Positions 8,395-16,574 of a stretch of 64,000 nt of DNA are shown piece after piece. Under the pieces are notes generated by a model that was not told where the DNA came from, did no database searches, and saw only the letters and a program-made list of their open reading frames with translations. Each line of letters begins with the position of its first letter. Within the stretch, counting starts at the first letter, position 1. The stretch comes from Actinoplanes oblitus (GTDB taxonomy: Bacteria; Actinomycetota; Actinomycetes; Mycobacteriales; Micromonosporaceae): contig NZ_CP126980.1 of the NCBI RefSeq assembly GCF_030252345.1, positions 953,501 through 1,017,500 of the forward strand. Reading direction: 5' to 3'. Both the position numbers and the translations under genes were made by a program.

Positions 8395-9030
8395 TCAGTG
8401 CGCGACCGGGCAGCCGCCGGTCAGCTTGCCGAGGAACGCGTTCGGGTCGTAGTAGTGCTCGACCTCGAGGAGCTTCAGGTCGTCGTTGACCTTGGCGACG
8501 CTCATGCCGAACATCTCGATCGTCTTGCCGTTCGGCTGGAAGCCGTGGTACTCGCCGTCGAAGGAGCCCCAGTGCCGCCACTTGAAGGTGACCACCGGCG
8601 GCGGGCTGAGGACCTCGAGCACCTCCCAGTAGAAGCCGTTCGGGAAGGCGCCGTGGAAGACGTCGTGCTGGCCGTCGAACGACTCCGGCTTGTAGAAGAC
8701 GCTGTCACCGACCAGCACGTTGTAGCTGCCCTGGTCGGCGATGTCCTGCGCGGACGCCCAGCCGCCGCCGTTGACGTTGGTGCGGAAGTGCTCGGACACC
8801 ATCGAGACCCAGGTCTTCGGGTCCTTCTTGTGCGACACCTCCATCTCGAAGACCTGGACGATCGACTCGACGATCGCTTCGAGCGAGCCGGGCGCGTGCT
8901 GCGTGGTGCGCTGGCCGGGCATGACGACTGCCGACAGGTGGTAGTCGGGCGTGCCGTGCCGGAACTCGGACGGGTCGGCGGCCTCAATTACGGCATCGCG
9001 GCCCTGCAGCCACAACGGCGTCTCAGTCAA
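8395..9030 (-). CDS. SnoaL-like / ester cyclase-family protein
   Basis: The product is 211 residues. The fold and phrases (FRTNVNGGGW, HDVFHGAFPNGFYWEV, VTFKWRHWGSFDGEYHGF, KTIEMFGMSVAKVNDD) fit the SnoaL/NTF2-like ester cyclase family of small cone-shaped domains, which serve as cyclases, hydrolases or non-catalytic binders. The substrate is unknown. The chosen start is TTG at 9030, preceded by GGAAGGA eight bases upstream on the minus strand; no ATG gives an equally good context. It stands alone and is bounded by hairpins on both sides. Confidence 0.7.
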   Translation of the reverse strand: MTETPLWLQGRDAVIEAADPSEFRHGTPDYHLSAVVMPGQRTTQHAPGSLEAIVESIVQVFEMEVSHKKDPKTWVSMVSEHFRTNVNGGGWASAQDIADQGSYNVLVGDSVFYKPESFDGQHDVFHGAFPNGFYWEVLEVLSPPPVVTFKWRHWGSFDGEYHGFQPNGKTIEMFGMSVAKVNDDLKLLEVEHYYDPNAFLGKLTGGCPVAH

Positions 9031-9133
9031 GGGAGTGGTCCTTCCAACGAGGGGGAGGGGGCCCTGTATGTCGCACTCTGGTTACCCCCCGTAGTCCAAA
9101 GGCGATGATCACCCTATCCACGTTGGACCTGCG

Positions 9134-9169
9134 AAAAAAGATCTCATCGGTTAATAGCCATTTACCGAT
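9134..9169 (-). terminator. Intrinsic terminator of the PLP lyase gene
   Basis: On the minus strand ATCGGTAAA (from 9169) pairs with TTAACCGAT (to 9146) with one mismatch, and TTTTTT follows at 9139-9134. It starts 12 bases after the stop at 9181. Confidence 0.6.
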
Positions 9170-9180
9170 CGACACCTGTA

Positions 9181-10335
9181 TTAACGGCTCGCGACGTCGA
9201 GGGCCTGCTCGAGATCGGTGATCAGATCGTCCGGGTGCTCGATGCCGACGGCGATCCGGACGGTTCCCGGGGTGATCCGCGCCGCGCGCAGCTCCTCCGG
9301 GGTGAGCTGGCGGTGCGAGGTGCTGGCCGGGTGCAGCATCAGCGTCTGCGTGCCGCCGAGCGACGGGGCGGCCCGGATCAGCCGGACCCGGCTCAGCAGG
9401 CGTACGCCGGCGTCGTAGCCACCGGCCAGGTCGAAGCAGAACGCGCCCGGGTAGCCGGTGACGTGCTTGGCCGGCGCCGGGCCGGTCCAGCTCACCGAAC
9501 TGACCGCGGGGTGATCGGCGAGCCAGGTGGCGACCCGGGTCACGTTGGCCGCGTGCCGTTCCATCCGCAAGGCCAGGGTCTGCAGGCCGCGGATGGTCAG
9601 CCACGCCGCGAACGGGTCGGCGGTCGCCCCGAACTCGGCCGCGTACTCCCAGGTGCGCTGGTGCAGCTCCGGATCGGCGAAGACGAGCAGGCCACCGGTG
9701 ACGTCGGAGTGGCCGTTCAGGAACTTGGTGGCCGAGTGCACCACGACGTCGGCGCCGTGCTCGATCGGCCGGCAGAAGACCGGGGTGGCGAACGTGTTGT
9801 CGACAACGGTCAGCACTCCGGCGGCGCGTGCCACCGGGGCGAGGGCCGGCAGGTCGCTGACGTGGCCGGTGGGGTTGGCGATGGTCTCCAGGTAGAGGAC
9901 CTTGGTGCGCGGGGTGAGGGCGGCCCGCACCTCCTCCGGATCCCGGCCGTCGACCCGGGTGACGGTCACCCCGCGCCGGGCCACCAGGTCGTGCAGCAGC
10001 GCGTGGGTGCCGCCGTAGACGCCGTGCTGGGCGATCACGTGGTCGCCGGTGCCGAGCAGGCTGTGCAGCAGCATGGTGATCGCGCCCATGCCGGAGGAGG
10101 CGGCGATCGCGGCGGCCCCGCCCTCCAGGTCGGCGACGGCGGTCTCCAGGGCACGGACGGTCGGGTTGGCGAAGCGGGAGTAGACGTAGGCGCCGTCCGG
10201 CCGGTGCATGCCGTCGGCCATCAGCTCCGGATCGGCGAAGGCGAACGACGAGGTCTGATAGATCGGCACCGCGAGAGGCGTGCTGTGCTCCGGGATCGGT
10301 GCGATGACGTGGACCATGCGGGTGTCGGGATGCAT
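9181..10335 (-). CDS. Cystathionine gamma-synthase/lyase-family PLP enzyme
   Basis: The product is 384 residues from ATG 10335; an in-frame GTG at 10353 would add six. Features of the Cys/Met-metabolism PLP family are the cofactor-contact motif YSRFANPT, the glycine loop SSGMGAI, the VDNTFATP strand and the Schiff-base lysine in HSATKFLNGHSD. The C-terminal LGGTQTLMLHPASTSH is typical of cystathionine gamma-synthase, cystathionine gamma-lyase and methionine gamma-lyase, which sequence alone does not separate. It is divergent from a MocR-type regulator across a 64-bp gap that contains a palindrome, so it is the likely regulatory target. Confidence 0.9.
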   Translation of the reverse strand: MHPDTRMVHVIAPIPEHSTPLAVPIYQTSSFAFADPELMADGMHRPDGAYVYSRFANPTVRALETAVADLEGGAAAIAASSGMGAITMLLHSLLGTGDHVIAQHGVYGGTHALLHDLVARRGVTVTRVDGRDPEEVRAALTPRTKVLYLETIANPTGHVSDLPALAPVARAAGVLTVVDNTFATPVFCRPIEHGADVVVHSATKFLNGHSDVTGGLLVFADPELHQRTWEYAAEFGATADPFAAWLTIRGLQTLALRMERHAANVTRVATWLADHPAVSSVSWTGPAPAKHVTGYPGAFCFDLAGGYDAGVRLLSRVRLIRAAPSLGGTQTLMLHPASTSHRQLTPEELRAARITPGTVRIAVGIEHPDDLITDLEQALDVASR

Positions 10336-10374
10336 GCCTCTGATGCTGCGCACGGTGACCGGCCGGGTACAGGG

Positions 10375-10392
10375 CCAATACCGGTATATTGG
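10375..10392. promoter_or_regulatory. Nested palindrome between the PLP lyase and MocR-type genes
   Basis: CCAATA (10375-10380) and TATTGG (10387-10392) form a perfect 6-6-6 inverted repeat, and inside it ATACCGGTAT (10378-10387) is a perfect 10-bp palindrome. It lies 7 bases before the regulator ATG and within the promoter region of the divergent lyase, so one bound protein could control both genes. Confidence 0.55.
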
Positions 10393-10399
10393 TTCGCTG

Positions 10400-11926
10400 A
10401 TGAGTCCAATCTCGCCCGCCGTCCTCGCCGCGCGACTCGGTCGCTGGTCGGCCGGGCGCGGCCCGCTCTACCTGCTGCTCGCCGGGCGGCTCCGGGCGCT
10501 GATCGACGACGGCGAGCTGCCGCCGGGCACCGGGCTGCCGACCGACCGGGCGCTGGCCGCCGGCCTCTCCGCCGGTCGGACCACCGTGGTGGCCGCCTAC
10601 GACCTGCTGCGTCAGGAGGGCCGGCTGGTGCGGCGGCAGGGGAGCGGCACCTGGGTGGCCGGGTCCGCGCCCGGGCCGCTGAGCGCCACCGAGCCGACGG
10701 TGAACCCGGTCTTCCTGCATCTGCTGGACCCGCCGGACCACGTGGCGCAGTTCGCCTGCGCCGGGCCGACCGGGGCGCCACCGGCCGTGCTGGCCGCCTA
10801 CCGGTCGGCGCTGGCCGGGCTGGGTGGGCCGGATCTCGGCTATCACCCGGCGGGGCATCCGCGGTTGCGGGCCGCGCTGGCCGCGCGGTACACGCTGCTC
10901 GGGGTGCCGACGACCGCCGAGCAGATCCTGATCACCACGGGCGGCCAGCAAGGGCTGGCGCTGCTGGCCCGGGCGCTGATCGCGCCCGGGACCGAGGTGG
11001 TGCTGCAGGCGCCGACCTATCCCGGGGCTTTGGAGATCTTCCGCGAGTCGGCGGCGGCATTGCTGCCGGTTGCGACAGACGATTTCCGGTACGCCGAAGC
11101 GCTGTCCCGTAAACCGGCGATGGCATATCTGATCGCCCGGTGCCACAACCCGACCGGGCAGAGCCTGTCCGCGGGCTCGCTGGAGCGGATCGTGGGCGCC
11201 GCGGCGGCCGCCCGGGTGCCGCTGGTGGTGGACGACGTGCTCGCGGAGCTGACGTTCGCGCCCCGCGCCGCCGAGTCCGCCGTCTCCGTGCCGTTTTCTG
11301 GCCCGCCGGCTCTCCCTGGGGGTTCCGCTGTCGGCGCGGCTCCTTCCCGCCGCGCGTCCGCGCCGGTGGCGGCGCTCGCGCCGGAGGCGGATGAGCTGAT
11401 CACCGTGGGCTCACTCAGCAAGCTGGTCTGGGGTGGGCTGCGGATCGGCTGGGTGCGGGCGCAACCGACGCTGATCGGGCGGCTGGCCCGGCTCAAGGCG
11501 GTGCTCGACCTGGGCAGCGGGGTGCTGGACCAGCTCGCCGCGGTGGAGCTGGTCGCGGGTCTGGACGCGCTGGTGGCCGAGCGGGCCGGGCTGCTCCGGG
11601 CACGGCACAACCACCTCTGTGCCGAGCTGCGGCGGGAGCTGCCGGACTGGGAGTTCGAGCCGGCCGGGGGCGGGCAGACCCTCTGGGTGCGGCTGCCCGG
11701 CGCGGACGCGGCGTCCTATGCGCAGGCGGCGCTGCGGCAGGGGGTCGCGGTGCTGCCCGGCGGGTCGCTCGACCCGTCCGGTGGGAGTCTGGACCGGTTG
11801 CGGATCCCGTTCGTGGCGGAGCCGGCGGCGCTGAGCGCGGGCGTCCGGGCGATGGCCGAGGCGTGGCGCGGGTTCGCCGGGCGGACGACGGGCGGCCCGC
11901 CGCCGCTGCCGGCGATCGCGGTCTGA
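10400..11926 (+). CDS. MocR/GntR-type regulator with aminotransferase-like domain
   Basis: The product is 508 residues from ATG 10400. Residues about 10-85 form a GntR winged helix (LYLLLAGRLRALIDDGELPPGTGLPTDRALAAGLSAGRTTVVAAYDLL, read in parts). The rest is a class I aminotransferase fold with the PLP lysine in VGSLSKLVWGGLRIGW and the RCHNPTGQ motif. MocR-type proteins use bound PLP or an aldimine as effector and generally do not need aminotransferase activity. The divergent PLP lyase and the nested palindrome suggest it responds to PLP or sulfur amino acid status. There is an Ala/Pro-rich insertion of about 30 residues before the PLP lysine (around 11290-11395). Confidence 0.9.
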   Translation: MSPISPAVLAARLGRWSAGRGPLYLLLAGRLRALIDDGELPPGTGLPTDRALAAGLSAGRTTVVAAYDLLRQEGRLVRRQGSGTWVAGSAPGPLSATEPTVNPVFLHLLDPPDHVAQFACAGPTGAPPAVLAAYRSALAGLGGPDLGYHPAGHPRLRAALAARYTLLGVPTTAEQILITTGGQQGLALLARALIAPGTEVVLQAPTYPGALEIFRESAAALLPVATDDFRYAEALSRKPAMAYLIARCHNPTGQSLSAGSLERIVGAAAAARVPLVVDDVLAELTFAPRAAESAVSVPFSGPPALPGGSAVGAAPSRRASAPVAALAPEADELITVGSLSKLVWGGLRIGWVRAQPTLIGRLARLKAVLDLGSGVLDQLAAVELVAGLDALVAERAGLLRARHNHLCAELRRELPDWEFEPAGGGQTLWVRLPGADAASYAQAALRQGVAVLPGGSLDPSGGSLDRLRIPFVAEPAALSAGVRAMAEAWRGFAGRTTGGPPPLPAIAV

Positions 11927-11927
11927 C

Positions 11928-13088
11928 TCAGCCTTCGGTGCCGGCCGGGAGTTTGGCCACCTCGGGTTGCTTGGCGGGCGGGGTGACCAGGGCCGCGGAC
12001 AGGACCGCGGTCTCCTCGTCGCCGGCCTGCTCCGGCTTGTCGGTGGCCCCGGCGGCGGGCTGCGCCGGCAGGACGGTCGTCTTGTCGTTGTCGGCCGGGG
12101 CGGCGATCGCGATGGTCTTGTCGTCGGCCGGGGTGGTCGCCGCGAGAGGCATCGCGATGGTCTTGTCGTCGTCGGCCGGGAGGGCCGCGGACGGCTTGGC
12201 GGGGATTTTTCCGGCTTCCGGCGCAATAGTTGGATTGGCGGTAATATCGGATTTATTAGTTTTTGGGGCCTCTGCGGCGATATTCGACGGCGCGGCGGCC
12301 TTCGCCGAGGTGGCAGCGGCAACGGGCTTGGCCGGGGCGGCAGTGGCGACCGGCGCCGGCGGCTTCACCTGAGCGGCGGCGGTGACCGGCACGGCCGGCT
12401 TCGCCGGGGTGGGGATGGCGACCGGCGCCGGCGGCTTCACCTGGGCGGCAGCGGTGACCGGCACCGACGGCTTCGCCGGGGCCGGAGTGGCCGCGGACGG
12501 GATCGCCACGGTGGGGTCCGCTACCGGCGTACGCAAAATCTGGGTTCTGTCGTCTCCGGACGGGTGGCGCGACGGTGCCGGCTGAGCGGTCCGCAGGACG
12601 GTCGTCTCGATGGCGGCCACGGTGTCCCCGGCGACCTTCGCCGATCCGCGGAAGCGGCCGATCTCGCCGATGATCGGCAGCACCGGCGGCTCGTAGCGGG
12701 CCCACCGGCGAGCGCTCAGCGCGGTGCACAGCAGCGGCACGGCGAGCAGCGCGGCCAAGCCGTAGCCCGGCCGGCTCAGGTCGAAATCGGCCTTGACCAC
12801 GTCCGGCGGCCAGGCGCCGGCGTAGGACTCCGGCGCGTTCCACGCCCAGTACGTCACGCCCAGGTACGCCGCACCGGCGAGGGTCGGCCCGGCCGGCGAG
12901 ATCGGCGAGAACGCCATGATCGCGAAGAGGATCCCGGCCATGACCAGCAGCAGCAGGCCGCTCACCGATTCGGCCGTGAACATGTCCCGCCCGCGGCTGA
13001 CCAGGTCGTGGGTGAAGCCGACGCCGGCCAGAACCCAGGTGGCCGGGGCGAGCACGAGTGCGTACAGGATCGACCGGAGGTGACGCAT
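11928..13088 (-). CDS. Membrane protein with long Ala/Pro tail carrying repeated threonine motifs
   Basis: The product is 386 residues from ATG 13088. The first 150 residues hold about four hydrophobic segments (for example SILYALVLAPATWVLAGVGF and GLLLLVMAGILFAIMAF). The remaining 230 residues are an Ala/Pro/Lys-rich cytoplasmic-type tail. In the tail a short acidic-threonine-hydrophobic pattern recurs: ETTVLR, DRTQIL, DKTIAM, DKTIAI, DKTTVL, EETAVL. Such sites resemble Ser/Thr-kinase phosphosites read by FHA domains. No function is established. The gene is divergent from the thioesterase at 13147, with 58 bp between the starts. Confidence 0.72.
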   Translation of the reverse strand: MRHLRSILYALVLAPATWVLAGVGFTHDLVSRGRDMFTAESVSGLLLLVMAGILFAIMAFSPISPAGPTLAGAAYLGVTYWAWNAPESYAGAWPPDVVKADFDLSRPGYGLAALLAVPLLCTALSARRWARYEPPVLPIIGEIGRFRGSAKVAGDTVAAIETTVLRTAQPAPSRHPSGDDRTQILRTPVADPTVAIPSAATPAPAKPSVPVTAAAQVKPPAPVAIPTPAKPAVPVTAAAQVKPPAPVATAAPAKPVAAATSAKAAAPSNIAAEAPKTNKSDITANPTIAPEAGKIPAKPSAALPADDDKTIAMPLAATTPADDKTIAIAAPADNDKTTVLPAQPAAGATDKPEQAGDEETAVLSAALVTPPAKQPEVAKLPAGTEG

Positions 13089-13146
13089 GATCCGGCACGC
13101 TACCTCGGCCCGGCAACGACCGCTAAGTGCGCCGTATGGTGCCGGG

Positions 13147-13656
13147 ATGGACGAACAGCACCAAGGTCGACCGATCGCCGACAGCCGGGTCACGCTCAGT
13201 AAGATCATGACCGCGGTGGACGTCAATCTCTACGGCACCGTGCACGGTGGGGTATTGATGAAGTTCGTCGACGACGTGGCCGGCGCCGCCGCGGCGCGGC
13301 ACAGCGGGGGCACCGCCGTCACCGCCGCGATCGACGAGATCGTCTTCATCGAGCCGGTCCGGGTGGGCGACCTGGTGCACGCGTACGCGCAGGTCAACTG
13401 GACCGGCAACAGCTCCATGGAGGTCGGCGTGAAGCTGGCCGCCGAGCGCTGGGACGAGGTCGGCGGCACCCCGATCCCGGTGGCCACCGCCTACCTGGTG
13501 TTCGTGGCCGTCGATGTGGCCGGCAAACCGCGTTCGGTCCCGCCGGTGGTGCTCACCGACCCGGACGACAAGCGCCGGTTCAAGGAGGCGCTGATCCGCC
13601 GTGACCATCGTCTCGCTCGCCGCGCCGCCATTCAGCGGGCCCGCGCCGAGCAGTGA
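13147..13656 (+). CDS. Acyl-CoA thioesterase (hotdog fold)
   Basis: The product is 169 residues. The segment VNLYGTVHGGVLMKFVDDVAG is the hotdog core with the GxxHGG-type helix of YciA/BFIT-like thioesterases, and IDEIVFIEPVRVGDLVHAYA is the conserved second strand. It hydrolyses acyl-CoA to free acid and CoA; the chain-length preference cannot be told. ATG 13147 is preferred because TATGGT (13135-13140) ends six bases upstream, which indicates a leaderless message. Acetoacetyl-CoA synthetase follows 39 bp downstream, so both act in CoA-ester metabolism. Confidence 0.9.
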   Translation: MDEQHQGRPIADSRVTLSKIMTAVDVNLYGTVHGGVLMKFVDDVAGAAAARHSGGTAVTAAIDEIVFIEPVRVGDLVHAYAQVNWTGNSSMEVGVKLAAERWDEVGGTPIPVATAYLVFVAVDVAGKPRSVPPVVLTDPDDKRRFKEALIRRDHRLARRAAIQRARAEQ

Positions 13657-13695
13657 ACGGTCCGCGCGGGGCTGAGTAAAAGTTAGGGTGAGCGG

Positions 13696-15636
13696 ATGAC
13701 GGTGACGATGGGCACAGTCCTCTGGGAGCCGCCGGCCGACGCCCGGCAGACCTCGCGGATCGGCGACTACCTGACGTGGCTGGAACGGGAACGCGGCCTG
13801 GCCTTCGCCGACTATCCGGCGCTGTGGGAGTGGTCGGTCACCGACCTCGGCGGTTTCTGGAGCTCCATCTGGGACTACTTCGGCGTGCTCGCCCACGACC
13901 CGCCGACCGCCGTGCTGGGCAGCCCCTCGATGCCGGGCGCGCGGTGGTTCCCCGGCGCCACGCTGAACTATGCGGAGAACGTGCTGCGGATGCCCGGCAT
14001 CGGCGACGACGAGCCGGTCGTCCTGGCGTACTCGCAAACGCGCGAACCGGTCACCCTCACCGCGCGGCAGCTCCGTGAGCAGGTGCGGCGCGTGCGTGCC
14101 GGGCTGAAGGCCCGCGGGGTCGGCAAGGGCGACCGGGTCGCCGCCTACGCGCCGAACATCCCGGAGACCTACGTGCTGATGCTGGCCACCGCCAGCCTCG
14201 GCGCGATCTTCTCGTCCTGCGCGCCGGAGTTCGGGTCGCGCAGCGTGATCGACAGATGGAGCCAGATCGAGCCGAAGGTGCTGGTCGCTGTCGACGGCTA
14301 CACCTACGGCGACAAAACTGTCGATCGCCAGGCCGAGGTCGCGGCGATTCGGCAAGCGCTGCCGTCGGTGGAGCACGTGATCACCATCGGATACCTCGGT
14401 ACCGGAGGCGACTTCTCGGAGCTGTCCGGGCCGGACCAGCTCGCCTTCGAGCCGGTGCCCTTCGACCACCCGCTCTACGTGCTCTACAGCTCCGGCACCA
14501 CGGGCCTGCCCAAACCGATCGTGCACGGCCACGGCGGCATCCTGCTGGAGCACCTCAAGATCCTCGCGCTGCACCACGACCTGGGCCCGTCCGACCGGTT
14601 CTTCTGGTTCACCACCACCGGCTGGATGATGTGGAACTACCTGGCCAGCGGGCCGGCCGTCGGCGCGGCGACAGTGCTCTTCGACGGCAACCCGGGCTGG
14701 CCCTCGCTGGACACCCTCTGGGATCTGATCGACACCGCCGGGATCACCTATTTCGGTACGTCGGCGCCGTTCCTGATGGCCTGCCGCAAGGCGGGTCTCA
14801 CGCCGGGCAAGCGCTTGAAGGGGCTGGGCTCGACCGGCGCGCCGCTGCCCGTCGAGGGATTCGCCTGGGTCTACCAGGCGGTCGGCACCGACCTGCAACT
14901 GCTCTCGCTCTCCGGCGGCACCGACGTGTGCACCGGCTTCGTCGGCGGCGCGCCGCTGCTCCCGGTCCGCGCCGGGCTGATCTCCGGCCGCAGCCTGGGC
15001 GCCCGGGTGGAGGCCTTCGACCCGAGCGGCAAGCCGGTCATCGGCGAGCTGGGCGAGCTGGTGATCAGCGCGCCGATGCCGAGCATGCCCGTCGGTTTCT
15101 GGAACGATCCGGACGGCTCGCGCTACCGCGAGGCGTACTTCGACGTCTTCCCGGGCGTCTGGCGGCACGGCGACTGGATCACCATCGGCGAGGACGGCTC
15201 CTGCGTGATCACCGGCCGCTCGGACGCCACCCTGAACCGGGGCGGGGTCCGGCTCGGCACGTCCGAGTTCTACTCAGTGGTGGAGAGCCTGCCGGAGATC
15301 GTCGACTCGCTGGTGGTGCACCTGGAGTCCGCCGGCGACCCGAACGGTGAGCTGCTGCTCTTCGTGGTGCCGGCCGAGGGCGTCGAGGTCGACGACGCGC
15401 TGCGCGCGCGGATCGCCCGGGAGCTGCGCGGGTCGCTGTCGCCCCGGCACGTTCCGGACAAGATCTATGCGGTACGCGCGGTGCCCCGCACGCTGTCGGC
15501 GAAAAAGCTCGAGGTGCCGGTGAAACGCATCCTCACCGGCACCCCCGTGGACGCGGCAGCCGCCCGGGGCGCGCTGGCCAACCCGGAGTCGCTGGCCGCT
15601 TTCGCCGAGCTGGCCCGCACCCGGTCCGGTGCTTAG
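13696..15636 (+). CDS. Acetoacetate--CoA ligase
   Basis: The product is 646 residues, the normal length for acetoacetyl-CoA synthetase. It activates acetoacetate with ATP and CoA. The P-loop motif is YSSGTTGLPKPIVHGHGG, followed by TTTGWMMWNY, the adenine motif STGAPLP, the YREAYFDVFPGVWRHGDW segment and the late GRSDATLNRGGVRLGT motif. The N-terminal LWEPPADARQTSRIGDYLTWL is characteristic of this subfamily rather than of acetyl-CoA synthetase. TAGGGT (13684-13689) precedes the ATG by six bases. The last four bases overlap the convergent TIGR03089 gene. Confidence 0.94.
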   Translation: MTVTMGTVLWEPPADARQTSRIGDYLTWLERERGLAFADYPALWEWSVTDLGGFWSSIWDYFGVLAHDPPTAVLGSPSMPGARWFPGATLNYAENVLRMPGIGDDEPVVLAYSQTREPVTLTARQLREQVRRVRAGLKARGVGKGDRVAAYAPNIPETYVLMLATASLGAIFSSCAPEFGSRSVIDRWSQIEPKVLVAVDGYTYGDKTVDRQAEVAAIRQALPSVEHVITIGYLGTGGDFSELSGPDQLAFEPVPFDHPLYVLYSSGTTGLPKPIVHGHGGILLEHLKILALHHDLGPSDRFFWFTTTGWMMWNYLASGPAVGAATVLFDGNPGWPSLDTLWDLIDTAGITYFGTSAPFLMACRKAGLTPGKRLKGLGSTGAPLPVEGFAWVYQAVGTDLQLLSLSGGTDVCTGFVGGAPLLPVRAGLISGRSLGARVEAFDPSGKPVIGELGELVISAPMPSMPVGFWNDPDGSRYREAYFDVFPGVWRHGDWITIGEDGSCVITGRSDATLNRGGVRLGTSEFYSVVESLPEIVDSLVVHLESAGDPNGELLLFVVPAEGVEVDDALRARIARELRGSLSPRHVPDKIYAVRAVPRTLSAKKLEVPVKRILTGTPVDAAAARGALANPESLAAFAELARTRSGA

Positions 15637-16370
15637 GCGCCCAGCACCAGGCTGACCTTCTCGGCGGTGGCCCGGGCGTCCAGCTTGGTCTCGTCCAGGT
15701 TGGCGCAGAGCACCGCGGAGGCCCCGGCCACCAGCGGCGCGAGCAGCCAGTCCACCGGGTCCGGGTGGATCGCGACGTCGATCAGCACCCGGTCGCCGGC
15801 GCCGAAGCCGAGCTGGCCGGCCCGGTCCTCGGCGGCCTCCAGCACGTCCTGATGGCTCAGCTCGATCGGGCCGGCGAACGCCCGGTCGGCCGGCCCGACC
15901 TGCTCGCCGCGGAAGTGGTCACCGTGGTTGCGCACCTCGGTGACGAAGTCGGCGTACCCGGCGGGCAGCTCGCGCAGCGGCATGGCGAGCGGGAGCAGGC
16001 CTGTCGCGTACCGGTCGGTGGTGGCCCAGGCGGCCGCGCGGCCGGCCCGGTCCGGGGTGGTGAACAGCGCCTCCACCGGCTGCGGGTCGCCACCCAGGTC
16101 GGCCAGGTCGGCGGCGAGCCCGGCGGCCGACACGCCGAGCAGGATGGCGGCGGTCTGCCAGTGCGGTGGCAGGAGCAGCGCGACGCTGTCGCCGTGCCCC
16201 AGGCCGACGCCGTCGACCAGCAGGTTCGCCGTCTTGGACACCCAGTTGTCGAGTGTCGCGCCGGACAGCTCGGCGCGGTCGCCGGTGGCGTCGTCATACC
16301 AGGTGAGCAGCGGTGCGGCCGGATCGTGCCGGACCGCCTTCGCGAGCGCCTGCGGGATCGTGGTCATCAT
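15633..16370 (-). CDS. TIGR03089-family protein (truncated AMP-binding fold)
   Basis: The product is 245 residues from tandem ATG codons at 16370. The N-terminal segment (LLTWYDDATGDRAELSGATL, GHGDSVALLLPPHW) resembles the first subdomain of acyl-adenylate ligases, but the ATP-binding P-loop and the C-terminal domain are absent. This matches the actinobacterial family TIGR03089, which is of unknown function and usually sits next to the glycosyltransferase/manC genes, as here. Catalysis as a ligase is unlikely. A 204-bp divergent gap separates it from the glycosyltransferase. Confidence 0.85.
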   Translation of the reverse strand: MMTTIPQALAKAVRHDPAAPLLTWYDDATGDRAELSGATLDNWVSKTANLLVDGVGLGHGDSVALLLPPHWQTAAILLGVSAAGLAADLADLGGDPQPVEALFTTPDRAGRAAAWATTDRYATGLLPLAMPLRELPAGYADFVTEVRNHGDHFRGEQVGPADRAFAGPIELSHQDVLEAAEDRAGQLGFGAGDRVLIDVAIHPDPVDWLLAPLVAGASAVLCANLDETKLDARATAEKVSLVLGA

Positions 16371-16574
16371 CGCCTCTCACCTTAGGCTGGTCACCCACAG
16401 TGACCGTGTCGGTGCGTCTTTCCGGCATCGATTACGGCAACGTCCGGCAACCACCGGCGTCGCGGACACGTTCCCGGAGCGTTCCGGGCGTACGCTCGGG
16501 GTGGATGCCGAAGACCCATGGTGTCCACGTTCCATCGCAGCATCGGTACGTCAGAGACGCCAAGGAGATGCCTC

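Noticed and set aside
10280..10399. N-terminal extension of the MocR-type regulator to 10280
   Set aside because: The extra 40 codons lie over the divergent lyase gene and the palindrome; family homology begins at the ATG at 10400.
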